The notes under the pieces were generated by a model. It saw nothing but the letters and a program-made list of their open reading frames with translations. It made no database searches and was not told the origin of the DNA. The position numbers and the translations under genes are program-made. Shown here piece by piece: positions 36,048 through 44,667 of a stretch of DNA of 64,000 bases; the stretch's first letter is position 1; every line of letters starts with the position of its first letter. Source of the DNA: Mesonia mobilis DSM 19841. Lineage in GTDB: Bacteria > Bacteroidota > Bacteroidia > Flavobacteriales > Flavobacteriaceae. The DNA lies in the NCBI RefSeq assembly GCF_000423405.1, contig NZ_AUHX01000015.1, positions 1 through 64,000 of the forward strand, in the 5' to 3' direction.

Positions 36048-37712
36048 TTAGTTTCTTGCTCTTTTACCTTTTTGAGATTTAGAACCAACTCTAGACATTG
36101 CATTTCTAAACCCGATATAGTCTGTTGCCATATCTTGTGGGAAGTATCTTCTCTGTGCAGGATCTAAATAGTATGCTCTATCTCTCCAAGAACCACCTTT
36201 AAATACTCTTACTTCGTTATCGATTAAAGTAGTTCTGCTTGAATTAGTATCGTATTGTCTGTCTAAACCTTTAGCAACTCCTGTTGAGTCTTTAACGGCA
36301 GAAACACTGTGCTGTGGAGAGTTATACATTCTCTTGCTATCGGTTCCGTTTCCAGAGTAATATCTAGATGAAGCTCTATCACCATCTCTAAAGTCTCTGT
36401 TGTCACTTTCTGAGAATTGTGTTCTTAAGTAAGTATCTTCAGAATTTACCGGCTCTTGTTTAATTTGACCAGGAAGTGTTCTGGCAACAATATTACCGTT
36501 ACTTAACGTATCAAATACGATAGAATCTGAAGTCACTAGTTTTACAGTGCCATCTTGGTTAATCGCATTCTTAGTATAAACGTTACCACGGAAATAGTTA
36601 AAGTCGTTAAACTCATCATCTACGATTGGTCTATAAACATCGGCAACCCATTCTGCAACGTTACCTGCCATATCATATAATCCGAAATCGTTTGGAGGGT
36701 AAGTTTTAATTTCAGCAGTAATATCTGCTCCATCATCACTCCATCCTGCGATTCCGCCGTAATCACCGTCTCCTTGTTTAAAGTTTGCTAAGTGATCTCC
36801 TCTTTTTCTTCTTCCGCCTTGACGAGTGTATTGACCATCCCAAGGATATTTCTTTCTACCTCTGTACTGGTTGTATTCTCTAATTCCTGCAAGACCTAAA
36901 GCAGCATATTCCCACTCAGCTTCAGTTGGTAAACGGTAAGCTGGTAAAAGAACACCATCTTTACGTTGTACGTAGTTATGTACCGTGTCTTCTTTAATAA
37001 CCTGAGTTAATCTTTCGTTGTTTCTTCCTTTGCTTAACGAATCATTTCCGCCGTAAACTTTAGAAGGAGCATTGATGTAGGTTTCTGTGTTGAAAGTAGT
37101 TTCTGCGTCTGCACCATATTTAGCGCCTTCTGCGGCATAACCTTTTTGCTCTAATTGTAATTCGTTTACACGGTCTGTTCTCCATTTACTAAACTCAGTA
37201 GCTTGGATCCAGTTTACACCAACTACCGGATAATTTTGGTAAGCCGGGTGACGTAAGTAGTTGTTGGTCATCGTTTCGTTGTAACCTAAACGGTTTCTCC
37301 AAACTAAAGTATCAGGAAGTGCTCCCTTGTAAATGTTAGCGTATTTTTTCTCTGTTGGTGGGAAAGTGAATTTCAACCAATCTAAATATTGAAGATACAT
37401 TCTGTTGGTAACTTCAGTTTCGTCCATATAAAAAGACTGAACGTGTTGTTGAGTAGGAGAGTTGTTCCAGTCGTGCATCACATCATCTTGTACTTTACCC
37501 ATGGTAAAAGTACCGCCTTCTACAAATACTAAACCTGGTCCTGTTTCTTGACCTTGATAATCGGTTTGGTATTTCATAGAGCCGTCTTTTCCGTCGAGTC
37601 TCCAGCCTGTAGCTCTAGAGTTGTCTTGGTAGTCTTTAGACTTGTTACAGCTTACTAAACTAGTAGTAACCGCAACAAATAACATAGTTTTTAGAGCAAA
37701 ATTAAATCTCAT
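36048..37712 (-). CDS. gldJ: Gliding motility lipoprotein GldJ
   Basis: Core T9SS/gliding lipoprotein. 554 residues from the ATG at 37712; a TTG three codons upstream is less likely. The signal peptide ends in a lipobox (TSLVSCNKS), so it is lipidated. A formylglycine-generating-enzyme/sulfatase-modifying fold follows: PGLVFVEGGTFTMGKV, MDETEVTNRMYLQYLDW, YPVVGVNWIQATEFSKWR, RLPTEAEWEYAALG, DMAGNVAEWVADVY and FKGGSWRDRAYYLDPAQRR. GldJ carries the fold but is not known as an enzyme. The position divergent from porU is the usual Flavobacteriia arrangement. Confidence 0.95.
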   Translation of the reverse strand: MRFNFALKTMLFVAVTTSLVSCNKSKDYQDNSRATGWRLDGKDGSMKYQTDYQGQETGPGLVFVEGGTFTMGKVQDDVMHDWNNSPTQQHVQSFYMDETEVTNRMYLQYLDWLKFTFPPTEKKYANIYKGALPDTLVWRNRLGYNETMTNNYLRHPAYQNYPVVGVNWIQATEFSKWRTDRVNELQLEQKGYAAEGAKYGADAETTFNTETYINAPSKVYGGNDSLSKGRNNERLTQVIKEDTVHNYVQRKDGVLLPAYRLPTEAEWEYAALGLAGIREYNQYRGRKKYPWDGQYTRQGGRRKRGDHLANFKQGDGDYGGIAGWSDDGADITAEIKTYPPNDFGLYDMAGNVAEWVADVYRPIVDDEFNDFNYFRGNVYTKNAINQDGTVKLVTSDSIVFDTLSNGNIVARTLPGQIKQEPVNSEDTYLRTQFSESDNRDFRDGDRASSRYYSGNGTDSKRMYNSPQHSVSAVKDSTGVAKGLDRQYDTNSSRTTLIDNEVRVFKGGSWRDRAYYLDPAQRRYFPQDMATDYIGFRNAMSRVGSKSQKGKRARN

Positions 37713-37919
37713 AATCCTCAATATGTTTGTAAAATTTGGGTTCGCAATATAACAATTAACGCTAAATTAACAACGTTCTTTTGTCAATTAGTGTTAAAGC
37801 TTAAAAAATCTTATGTGTAAATAACGTAAATCTTACATTATTATTACTTTCTTCAAATAAAAAAGTATTTTTGAAGCTCTAAATATAATACAATTATTTA
37901 AATCTCGTTATTTCTATTG

Positions 37920-40900
37920 ATGAAGTTTATTTTTACCTTATTTTTTTTAAGCTCGGTTTGGTCTTCTGTAGCGCAGCAGGAAGACTTTATTGTGAATTGG
38001 AGTCGCTACCAAAATGAGGTGAATTCAGCTTCCGATGTTCAAAAAACTTCTACTTTTACTGAAAATGATTTTGGATTATACTATAATGAAAGTTCAAAAT
38101 CTTTTGAGTTCTCCAAAAACTGGCAAAATAATAGCCGTCTTTCTAATGTAGAAATAACAAACGTTCAACTCGAACCTGCTCCGCAGCAAATCATAAATAA
38201 AATTAACGTAGAGCAATTAAGTGAAGATTATAATCTGTCTTACGCAGAAATGAAAGCTAGAGAGTTGAGTTATTCTTCAGTTTCAATCTCTCCGGTAGTT
38301 ATTAAGAATGGGGTGGTTCAATTAGTGAAATCTTTTTCTGTTACTTATAAAAGGAGTAGTTCTTCGGAAAGAAATTTTACGGTAAATGGAATTAATACAA
38401 TTACAAATTCTGTCTTTTCAACCGGGAATTGGTATAAGTTTTATGTGGAAAGTACCGGTGTACATCGTATTACTAGAAATTTTTTGTCTAGTCTCGGGAT
38501 GGATGTTTCTTCTATTAACCCTAATAGTTTAAAAATTGTTGGTCACGGTGGAGATATGTTACCCTTGCGAAATAGTGAGAATCAATATTTTGATCCGCCG
38601 GAAGTTTCTATAAAAGTAATAGGTGGTGAAGATGGCAGTTTTGATAATGGCGATTATATTCTTTTCTATGGAAAAGCGGTAGATGATGAATGGAATGAAG
38701 AAAGTGATACTAATCTAAATCTTTATGCAGATCGTTCCTATTATTATATCTCAGCGAATGGTTTAGGAGGTAATCGCGTTGCAGATTATGTCGAACCTAG
38801 CGGGACGATTACAGAAACCATTACAACTTTTGATGATTACCAATATTATGAAGTAGATGAGTATAACATCATTAATATAGGTAGAAGGTGGTTTGGTGAT
38901 CGTTTCGATGTTCAGAATGAACGCAGTTATCGTTTTAATTTTCCTGATTTGGTGCAAAATGAACCGGTGCAAATTAAAGTTTACGGAGCTTCGGTTTCAG
39001 GAATAAGTACCTCGATGAGTTTTGCTGCTGGAGGTTCAGAATTAGGAACTTTAAATTTTGGTGTCATTACAGATAGTAATTATGGAAGTGGTCAAAGTGC
39101 TAACTTTTCTTATAGTGCAAATTCAGATGAAATTGAGATTGATGTCACATATAGTAATAACGGGAATCCTTCAAGCTTAGGTTATCTCGATTATATTAAT
39201 GTCACGGCAAAAAGAGAGCTGAATGCTGGTTCAGATCAATTCAGTTTTAGAAATTATGAAGTCGCTAGTCTCTCAGGTTTGGGTGAATATGTTTTAAGTA
39301 ATTCGTCACAGGTTAGCGAAGTATGGGATGTGACAAATCCAACCCAAGTGGTCAGTATTCCGAATACAGAAGCATCGAACTCTTTTTCCTTTAGAGCGAA
39401 TTTAGGTGAAGTTCGAGAATATATAGCGGTTGTCAGTTCAGATTTTTATACGCCACGAAGAGCTTCGAGTCCTTTGGTAAGCAATCAGAATTTAAAAGGA
39501 AATGTTTTTAGTTTTAATGGAAATCAAGAAGATGTAGATTACCTAATTATTACTTCAGATTTGCTTTTTCAGCAAGCAAATCGATTAGCTCAATACCGTT
39601 CCAATCGCGATGACTTAAATATTAAAGTGGTATTGCTAGAAGATATTTATGAAGAATTTAGTTCGGGTAAACAAGACATTTCAGCGATTAGAAATTTTGT
39701 AAAGTATGTGTATGATAATGCGATTAACGCTTCCTCTCGTTTAAAATATGTGTGTCTTTTTGGTGACGCATCGATAGATTATAAAGATCGAATTTCAGGA
39801 AATAATAATATCGTGCCCACTTATGAGTCGATGGCTAGTTTTAGCACAGGTTCTTCAGCTTTTGCTTCCGATGATTTTTATGGACTGATGGATCCGCAAG
39901 AAGGAAATTTAAATAGTGTAACCGGTTTGTTAGATATTGCGGTGGGTCGAATTTTAGCCGATACACCATCGATGGCTAGAAATGCGGTCGATAAAATAAT
40001 TGCTTATGAAAGTCGAGAATCTTTCGGGCCATGGAGAAATAATTTTGTGTTGATTTCTGATGATGCAGATGAACCTGGTGGCGGCGGTTATGAATTGCAG
40101 GTGGAGTTAGATCAAATCGGTGACGAAATTTCTGCTAATAAACCTTTTGTTAATGTGAAGAAAATTCACTCAGATGCTTATCAGCAAGTTTCTTCTGCGG
40201 GAGGTTTTCGTTATCCCGATGTGAATGAGGCGATAACTGAAGTTGTAGAGGTTGGAGCTTCGGTGATTAATTATTTTGGGCACGGTGGTGAAAATGGCTT
40301 GTCTTCAGAACGCATCGTAACCGTTGATGATATTTTAAGCTGGCAAAACACCGATAAGTATAATTTATTTGTGACGGTAACCTGTGAGTTTACACGATTC
40401 GATAATCCGGCGCTTTTATCTCCTGGGGAGTATATTTTAAGAAAAGAAGATGCAGGTTCTGTAGCCATGGTAACGACAACGAGATCGATATTTGTGAGTA
40501 CAGGAACAGCTTTTAACCATTTGCTAGCGCCTTATCTGTTTAATTATAATAATGAAGATGATTCTATTGCCGAGTCAGTTCGGAAAGCTAAAAATGCTGA
40601 AGGAACTGGTAATATTAGAGTTGTTTTTTATTTTGGCGACCCTTCGATGAAGTTGCAATTACCGGAACCTCAAATTAGGTTAACATCTATAAATGAAGCT
40701 CCTTTTACGCAAACGTCAGATACTTTATCGGCTTTAGAATATGTGAAATTAGGAGGTGAAGTGCAAGATCAAAACGGTAATTTATTGTCGAATTATAGCG
40801 GAGAGCTTTCAACTTCAATTTTTGATAAGCGTATTGATAGAAGTACACTCAATAACGACGGAAATGGCGTTTTTGAATTTACTACTTTAGGTGAGATAAT

Positions 40901-41747
40901 TTTTAGAGGAAAAGCTTCCGTAAGCAATGGTCAGTTTGAATTCGATTTTGTAGTGCCGCGAGATATTGCTGTGCCGGTCGGTAATGGTCGGGTGAGTTTT
41001 TATGCGGAAAGAAATTCGATCTTAGAAGATCAACAAGGTTATACCAATGAAATTCTTATCGGCGGAATTAATGAAAATGCTCCCGAAGATAATCTTGGTC
41101 CGGAAATTCAGCTTTATATGAATGATGAAAGTTTTGTTTCCGGCGGAATTACCAACGAAAGTCCTTTTCTCTTAGCGAAACTTAGCGATGAAAACGGAAT
41201 TAACACCGCTAGCGGAATTGGGCACGATTTAGTAGCGATTTTGGATGGCGATGAAACCAATCCGTTTGTAGTAAACGATTATTATGAAACTGAATTAGAC
41301 GATTACACCAGAGGTAATGTGAACTATAGATTGCGAGATTTAGAAGAAGGTTTGCATACCTTAACATTTAGAGCTTGGGATGTCTATAATAATTCAAGCA
41401 CTGCAGAAATTCAGTTTCGAGTAGCTAGCGATGATGATCTAAAAATCAACCGAGTTTTAAATTATCCTAATCCGTTTCATAATTATACCGAGTTTTGGTT
41501 TAACCATAATCGGCCATTTGAACCTTTAGAAGTGCAAGTGCAAGTGTTTACGGTTTCCGGTAAAATTGTATGGACACAAAACCAAACCATTACCACCGAT
41601 GGCTTTTTAGCAAGAGAAATTACTTGGGATGGTAAAGACGATTTTGGGCAAGCGATAGGAAAAGGTGTGTATGTGTACAAGCTTACGGTAAAATCGACGT
41701 TAACTAATAAGAAAGTAGAGAAATTTGAAAAACTCGTTATTCTCTAG
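37920..41747 (+). CDS. porU: T9SS C-terminal signal peptidase PorU
   Basis: Surface C25-family (gingipain-like) cysteine peptidase that removes the CTD from T9SS cargo and attaches it to the surface. 1275 residues from the ATG at 37920; the TTG immediately before it is not needed. Signal peptide ends SSVAQQ. The catalytic His788 lies in NYFGHGGENG and Cys822 in FVTVTCEFTRFDNPAL. Before them are the C25 segments YKYVCLFGDASIDYKD-like (about 618–633) and DIAVGRILADTPS. The C-terminus carries its own FlgD-like/type A sorting region (LNYPNPFHNYTEFWF, GKGVYVYKL). A TATTTTTG box (37866–37873) precedes it. Confidence 0.95.
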   Translation: MKFIFTLFFLSSVWSSVAQQEDFIVNWSRYQNEVNSASDVQKTSTFTENDFGLYYNESSKSFEFSKNWQNNSRLSNVEITNVQLEPAPQQIINKINVEQLSEDYNLSYAEMKARELSYSSVSISPVVIKNGVVQLVKSFSVTYKRSSSSERNFTVNGINTITNSVFSTGNWYKFYVESTGVHRITRNFLSSLGMDVSSINPNSLKIVGHGGDMLPLRNSENQYFDPPEVSIKVIGGEDGSFDNGDYILFYGKAVDDEWNEESDTNLNLYADRSYYYISANGLGGNRVADYVEPSGTITETITTFDDYQYYEVDEYNIINIGRRWFGDRFDVQNERSYRFNFPDLVQNEPVQIKVYGASVSGISTSMSFAAGGSELGTLNFGVITDSNYGSGQSANFSYSANSDEIEIDVTYSNNGNPSSLGYLDYINVTAKRELNAGSDQFSFRNYEVASLSGLGEYVLSNSSQVSEVWDVTNPTQVVSIPNTEASNSFSFRANLGEVREYIAVVSSDFYTPRRASSPLVSNQNLKGNVFSFNGNQEDVDYLIITSDLLFQQANRLAQYRSNRDDLNIKVVLLEDIYEEFSSGKQDISAIRNFVKYVYDNAINASSRLKYVCLFGDASIDYKDRISGNNNIVPTYESMASFSTGSSAFASDDFYGLMDPQEGNLNSVTGLLDIAVGRILADTPSMARNAVDKIIAYESRESFGPWRNNFVLISDDADEPGGGGYELQVELDQIGDEISANKPFVNVKKIHSDAYQQVSSAGGFRYPDVNEAITEVVEVGASVINYFGHGGENGLSSERIVTVDDILSWQNTDKYNLFVTVTCEFTRFDNPALLSPGEYILRKEDAGSVAMVTTTRSIFVSTGTAFNHLLAPYLFNYNNEDDSIAESVRKAKNAEGTGNIRVVFYFGDPSMKLQLPEPQIRLTSINEAPFTQTSDTLSALEYVKLGGEVQDQNGNLLSNYSGELSTSIFDKRIDRSTLNNDGNGVFEFTTLGEIIFRGKASVSNGQFEFDFVVPRDIAVPVGNGRVSFYAERNSILEDQQGYTNEILIGGINENAPEDNLGPEIQLYMNDESFVSGGITNESPFLLAKLSDENGINTASGIGHDLVAILDGDETNPFVVNDYYETELDDYTRGNVNYRLRDLEEGLHTLTFRAWDVYNNSSTAEIQFRVASDDDLKINRVLNYPNPFHNYTEFWFNHNRPFEPLEVQVQVFTVSGKIVWTQNQTITTDGFLAREITWDGKDDFGQAIGKGVYVYKLTVKSTLTNKKVEKFEKLVIL

Positions 41748-41761
41748 TTTAAATAATAATT

Positions 41762-41769
41762 TATATTTG
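41762..41769 (+). promoter_or_regulatory. −7 box between porU and porV
   Basis: TATATTTG matches TAnnTTTG 20 nt before the porV ATG. A TTG at the expected −33 distance is missing, so it may be a weak internal promoter in a porUV operon. Confidence 0.35.
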
Positions 41770-41789
41770 CCAAATATTTAATAAAATAT

Positions 41790-42992
41790 ATGAAAAAGTC
41801 AATACTATCCCTCATTACTTTAATTTCTTTGTCGAGTTACCTTTATGCTCAGAATGATGATCAACCTACTACTAGGCTTGTAGATGATAGCAGGGTGATA
41901 ACAACCTCGGTTCCTTTCCTGTTAATTTCCGGTGATGCGAGAGCTTCCGGTTTAGGAGATCAAGGTGTAGCAACCTCACCAGATGCGTATTCATCACAAT
42001 GGAATCCTGCTAAATTTGCTTTTGCTGAAATTAAAAATGGAGTAGGTGTTTCTTACGTTCCTTATTTAAGAGAATTAGTAGGAGATATTAACTTAGGGGT
42101 GTTAAGTTATTATAACCGACTAAATGAACGTAGTGCTGTAGCGGCAAGTTTACGCTATTTTGGTCAAGGAGAAATTGAACTTAGAGAAACGCCAGATCAA
42201 CAACCGCAATTGGTAGAGCCAAGCGAATTAGGTCTAGATGTGACTTATGCGTTGCGTTTAAGTGAGCGTTTTTCGATGGCAGTAACCGGGCGTTACATTA
42301 ATTCTAATTTAAGAATACCATCGGTAAATAGTGACGGGACAGCAGCTAACTCTTTCGGCGTAGATATTTCTGCATTTTATCAAAGTGAAGAAATTGCCTA
42401 TCGAGATTTTAACGGTCGTTGGCGAGGAGGTATCAATATTTCAAATATTGGTCCAAAAATTAGTTATGATGATGCGGGTGATGAAAACTATATTCCCACC
42501 AATTTTAAAGCCGGTGCCGGATTCGATTTTATTTTAGATGCCGATAATACCATCGGGGTTTATGGTGAAATAAACAAGTTGTTGGTGCCAACACCTCCAG
42601 AACTTTATATAAATGAAGAAACAGAAGATTTGACAGAAGAAAGTCAAAGAGATTTAGAAGATTATGAGAACACGAATTCTTTTGGAGCAATTTTCTCATC
42701 TTGGAGTGATGCGCCGGGAGGAATGAGTGAAGAGTTAAAAGAGATCACTTGGGCTTTAGGTGCTGAGTACTGGTTTAGAGAAAGTTTTGCTTTTCGTGTA
42801 GGTTATTTCAATGAAAGCCAGGATAAAGGTTTTAGAAAATTCTTAACCTTGGGTGCCGGTTTTAATTATAATATTACTACGATCGACGTTTCTTACTTAT
42901 TCTCGACAGCGAAAGCGGTTAACAATCCATTAGAAGGAAGCTTACGTTTCAGTCTTTCATTTAAATTTGGTGAAAATTATAACGAAAGATAA
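41790..42992 (+). CDS. porV: T9SS outer membrane protein PorV (LptO)
   Basis: FadL-like outer-membrane beta-barrel that carries T9SS cargo from the translocon to PorU. 400 residues with a signal peptide (ending SYLYA-Q). The N-terminal region contains SVPFLLISGDARASGLGDQG and SSQWNPAKFAFAE, hallmark PorV motifs, followed by alternating beta strands to the C-terminal LRFSLSFKFGENYNER. It follows porU by 42 bp and is followed by a hairpin. Confidence 0.95.
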   Translation: MKKSILSLITLISLSSYLYAQNDDQPTTRLVDDSRVITTSVPFLLISGDARASGLGDQGVATSPDAYSSQWNPAKFAFAEIKNGVGVSYVPYLRELVGDINLGVLSYYNRLNERSAVAASLRYFGQGEIELRETPDQQPQLVEPSELGLDVTYALRLSERFSMAVTGRYINSNLRIPSVNSDGTAANSFGVDISAFYQSEEIAYRDFNGRWRGGINISNIGPKISYDDAGDENYIPTNFKAGAGFDFILDADNTIGVYGEINKLLVPTPPELYINEETEDLTEESQRDLEDYENTNSFGAIFSSWSDAPGGMSEELKEITWALGAEYWFRESFAFRVGYFNESQDKGFRKFLTLGAGFNYNITTIDVSYLFSTAKAVNNPLEGSLRFSLSFKFGENYNER

Positions 42993-43018
42993 ATAAACGC
43001 TAATTATATGATAAAGAA

Positions 43019-43048
43019 AAGCATCGAGTTTTAATTCGGTGCTTTTTT
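43019..43048 (+). terminator. porV terminator
   Basis: Stem AAGCATCGA (43019–43027) / TCGGTGCTT with one G·T pair and a T6 tail, 27 nt after the porV stop and 32 nt before the cdd start. Confidence 0.75.
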
Positions 43049-43079
43049 GTTTTATATTGTTCAGACAATACAATTTATA

Positions 43080-43562
43080 ATGATAGAAAAGCAATTTACC
43101 ACTTCTTACCAAGTTTACGATCAATTAGATGAAATGCCCGAAGAAGACATTCAACTTATGAATAAAGCTTGCACAATTCGAGATCAAGCTTATGCGCCTT
43201 ATTCTCAGTTTATGGTTGGGGCAGCAGTTTTATTAGAAAATGGAGAAATTGTGCTAGGAAGTAATCAAGAAAATGCAGCATATCCTTCCGGACTTTGTGC
43301 AGAACGTAACGCGATCTATCAAGCAGGATCTTTATATCCTAAAGAAAAAATACTTGCAATAGCGATCACGGTAAAATCACAACGCAAAAAAGTAATTGTT
43401 CCGGCAGCACCCTGCGGAGCTTGCCGTCAAGCGATCGCAGAATATGAATTTAAACAAGAACACCCCATAAAAATTATGTTTATGGCAGAAATAGGAAAGG
43501 TGATTAAAGTAAACGCCCTCTTAGATATCTTGCCCTTAGCATTTGATGGCTCTTATTTGTAA
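43080..43562 (+). CDS. cdd: Cytidine deaminase
   Basis: Zinc enzyme converting (deoxy)cytidine to (deoxy)uridine. 160 residues from the ATG at 43080; upstream in-frame TTG at 43047 lies in the porV terminator and is rejected. The tetrameric-type motif is LCAERNAIYQA (zinc Cys and catalytic Glu), with PCGACRQ supplying the other two zinc cysteines. YAPYSQFMVGAAVLLENG and the NQENAAYPSG substrate segment are present. The porV–cdd–pdhA neighbourhood is common in Flavobacteriia; no functional link is implied. Confidence 0.95.
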   Translation: MIEKQFTTSYQVYDQLDEMPEEDIQLMNKACTIRDQAYAPYSQFMVGAAVLLENGEIVLGSNQENAAYPSGLCAERNAIYQAGSLYPKEKILAIAITVKSQRKKVIVPAAPCGACRQAIAEYEFKQEHPIKIMFMAEIGKVIKVNALLDILPLAFDGSYL

Positions 43563-43612
43563 ATTCAGCATTAATTAATTTAAAAGTGTTTTCTCATTAA
43601 GACTTATTATCT

Positions 43613-43620
43613 TATTTTTG
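43613..43620 (+). promoter_or_regulatory. −7 box of pdhA
   Basis: TATTTTTG, exact TAnnTTTG match, 39 nt before the ATG at 43660. Its position argues against the longer in-frame start at 43618. The −33 region has only TTT. Confidence 0.5.
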
Positions 43621-43659
43621 TGGTTCGCAATTTTTTTGAGCGTAATAAATACGATATTC

Positions 43660-44658
43660 ATGAAAGAAATAACTAAAGACACTTACCTTAATTGGTACGA
43701 AGAAATGCTCTTCTGGCGTAAATTTGAAGATAAATTAGCCCAAGTATATATTCAACAAAAAGTTCGTGGTTTCTTACACCTTTATAATGGTCAAGAAGCT
43801 ATTCTTGCCGGTTCTCTACATGCGATGGAACTAGGTAAAGATAGAATGATTACCGCTTATCGTAATCACGTTCAGCCAATCGGGATGGGAGTAGATCCTA
43901 AACGTGTAATGGCTGAGTTATACGGTAAAAAAACAGGAACTTCTATGGGGCTTGGAGGTTCAATGCACATTTTCTCGAAAGAGAAGAATTTCTTTGGAGG
44001 TCATGGGATCGTAGGAGGGCAAATACCGCTAGGTGCAGGAATGGCTTTTGGAGATAAATATTTCAAAAGAGATAACGTAACCCTTTGTTTCTTTGGTGAT
44101 GGTGCTGCCCGTCAAGGAACACTTCACGAAGCTTTCAATATGGCGATGAACTGGAAGTTACCGGTAGTTTTCTGTGTTGAAAATAACGGTTATGCGATGG
44201 GAACTTCTGTAAAAAGAACGGCTAGTCACGAAGATATCTGGAAGTTAGGTTTAGGTTACGAAATGCCTTGCGGACCTGTAGATGCAATGAATCCTGAAAA
44301 AGTTGCAGAAGCTATGGATGAAGCCATTTCGAGAGCGCGCTCTGGTGGAGGTCCTACCTTCTTAGATTTGAAGACTTATCGTTACCGTGGTCACTCGATG
44401 AGTGATGCTCAAAAGTATAGAACGAAAGACGAAGTAAAAGAATATCAAAAAATAGATCCGATCACTCAGGTTTTAGATAAGATCAAAGAGAACGATTGGG
44501 CAAGCGAAGACGAAATTAAAAAAATCGATAAGCGCGTTAAAGACAGAGTGAAAGAGTGTGAGCAGTTTGCAGACGAGTCAGACTTCCCGGACAAAAACAT
44601 TATGTACGACGTAGTTTACGAACAAGAAGATTATCCGTTTTTACCTCATAAATTATAA
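43660..44658 (+). CDS. pdhA: Pyruvate dehydrogenase E1 component, alpha subunit
   Basis: Thiamine-diphosphate subunit of the pyruvate dehydrogenase complex, 332 residues from the chosen ATG. RMITAYRNHVQPIGMG, GLGGSMHIFSKEKNFFGGHG and the ThDP motif GDGAARQGTLHEAFNMA…VENN (about 145–178) are clear. YRYRGHSMSDAQKYR is the phosphorylation-loop equivalent. The beta subunit is not in the window and must be encoded elsewhere. It is followed after 9 bp by the E2 gene. Confidence 0.94.
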   Translation: MKEITKDTYLNWYEEMLFWRKFEDKLAQVYIQQKVRGFLHLYNGQEAILAGSLHAMELGKDRMITAYRNHVQPIGMGVDPKRVMAELYGKKTGTSMGLGGSMHIFSKEKNFFGGHGIVGGQIPLGAGMAFGDKYFKRDNVTLCFFGDGAARQGTLHEAFNMAMNWKLPVVFCVENNGYAMGTSVKRTASHEDIWKLGLGYEMPCGPVDAMNPEKVAEAMDEAISRARSGGGPTFLDLKTYRYRGHSMSDAQKYRTKDEVKEYQKIDPITQVLDKIKENDWASEDEIKKIDKRVKDRVKECEQFADESDFPDKNIMYDVVYEQEDYPFLPHKL

Positions 44659-44667
44659 TAATATAGT

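Noticed and set aside
43047-43079. Upstream TTG start for cytidine deaminase
   Set aside because: It lies in the porV terminator hairpin tail; the ATG at 43080 gives normal length.
43618-43659. Upstream extension of pdhA
   Set aside because: It overlaps a −7 promoter box and adds hydrophobic residues not found in E1 alpha.
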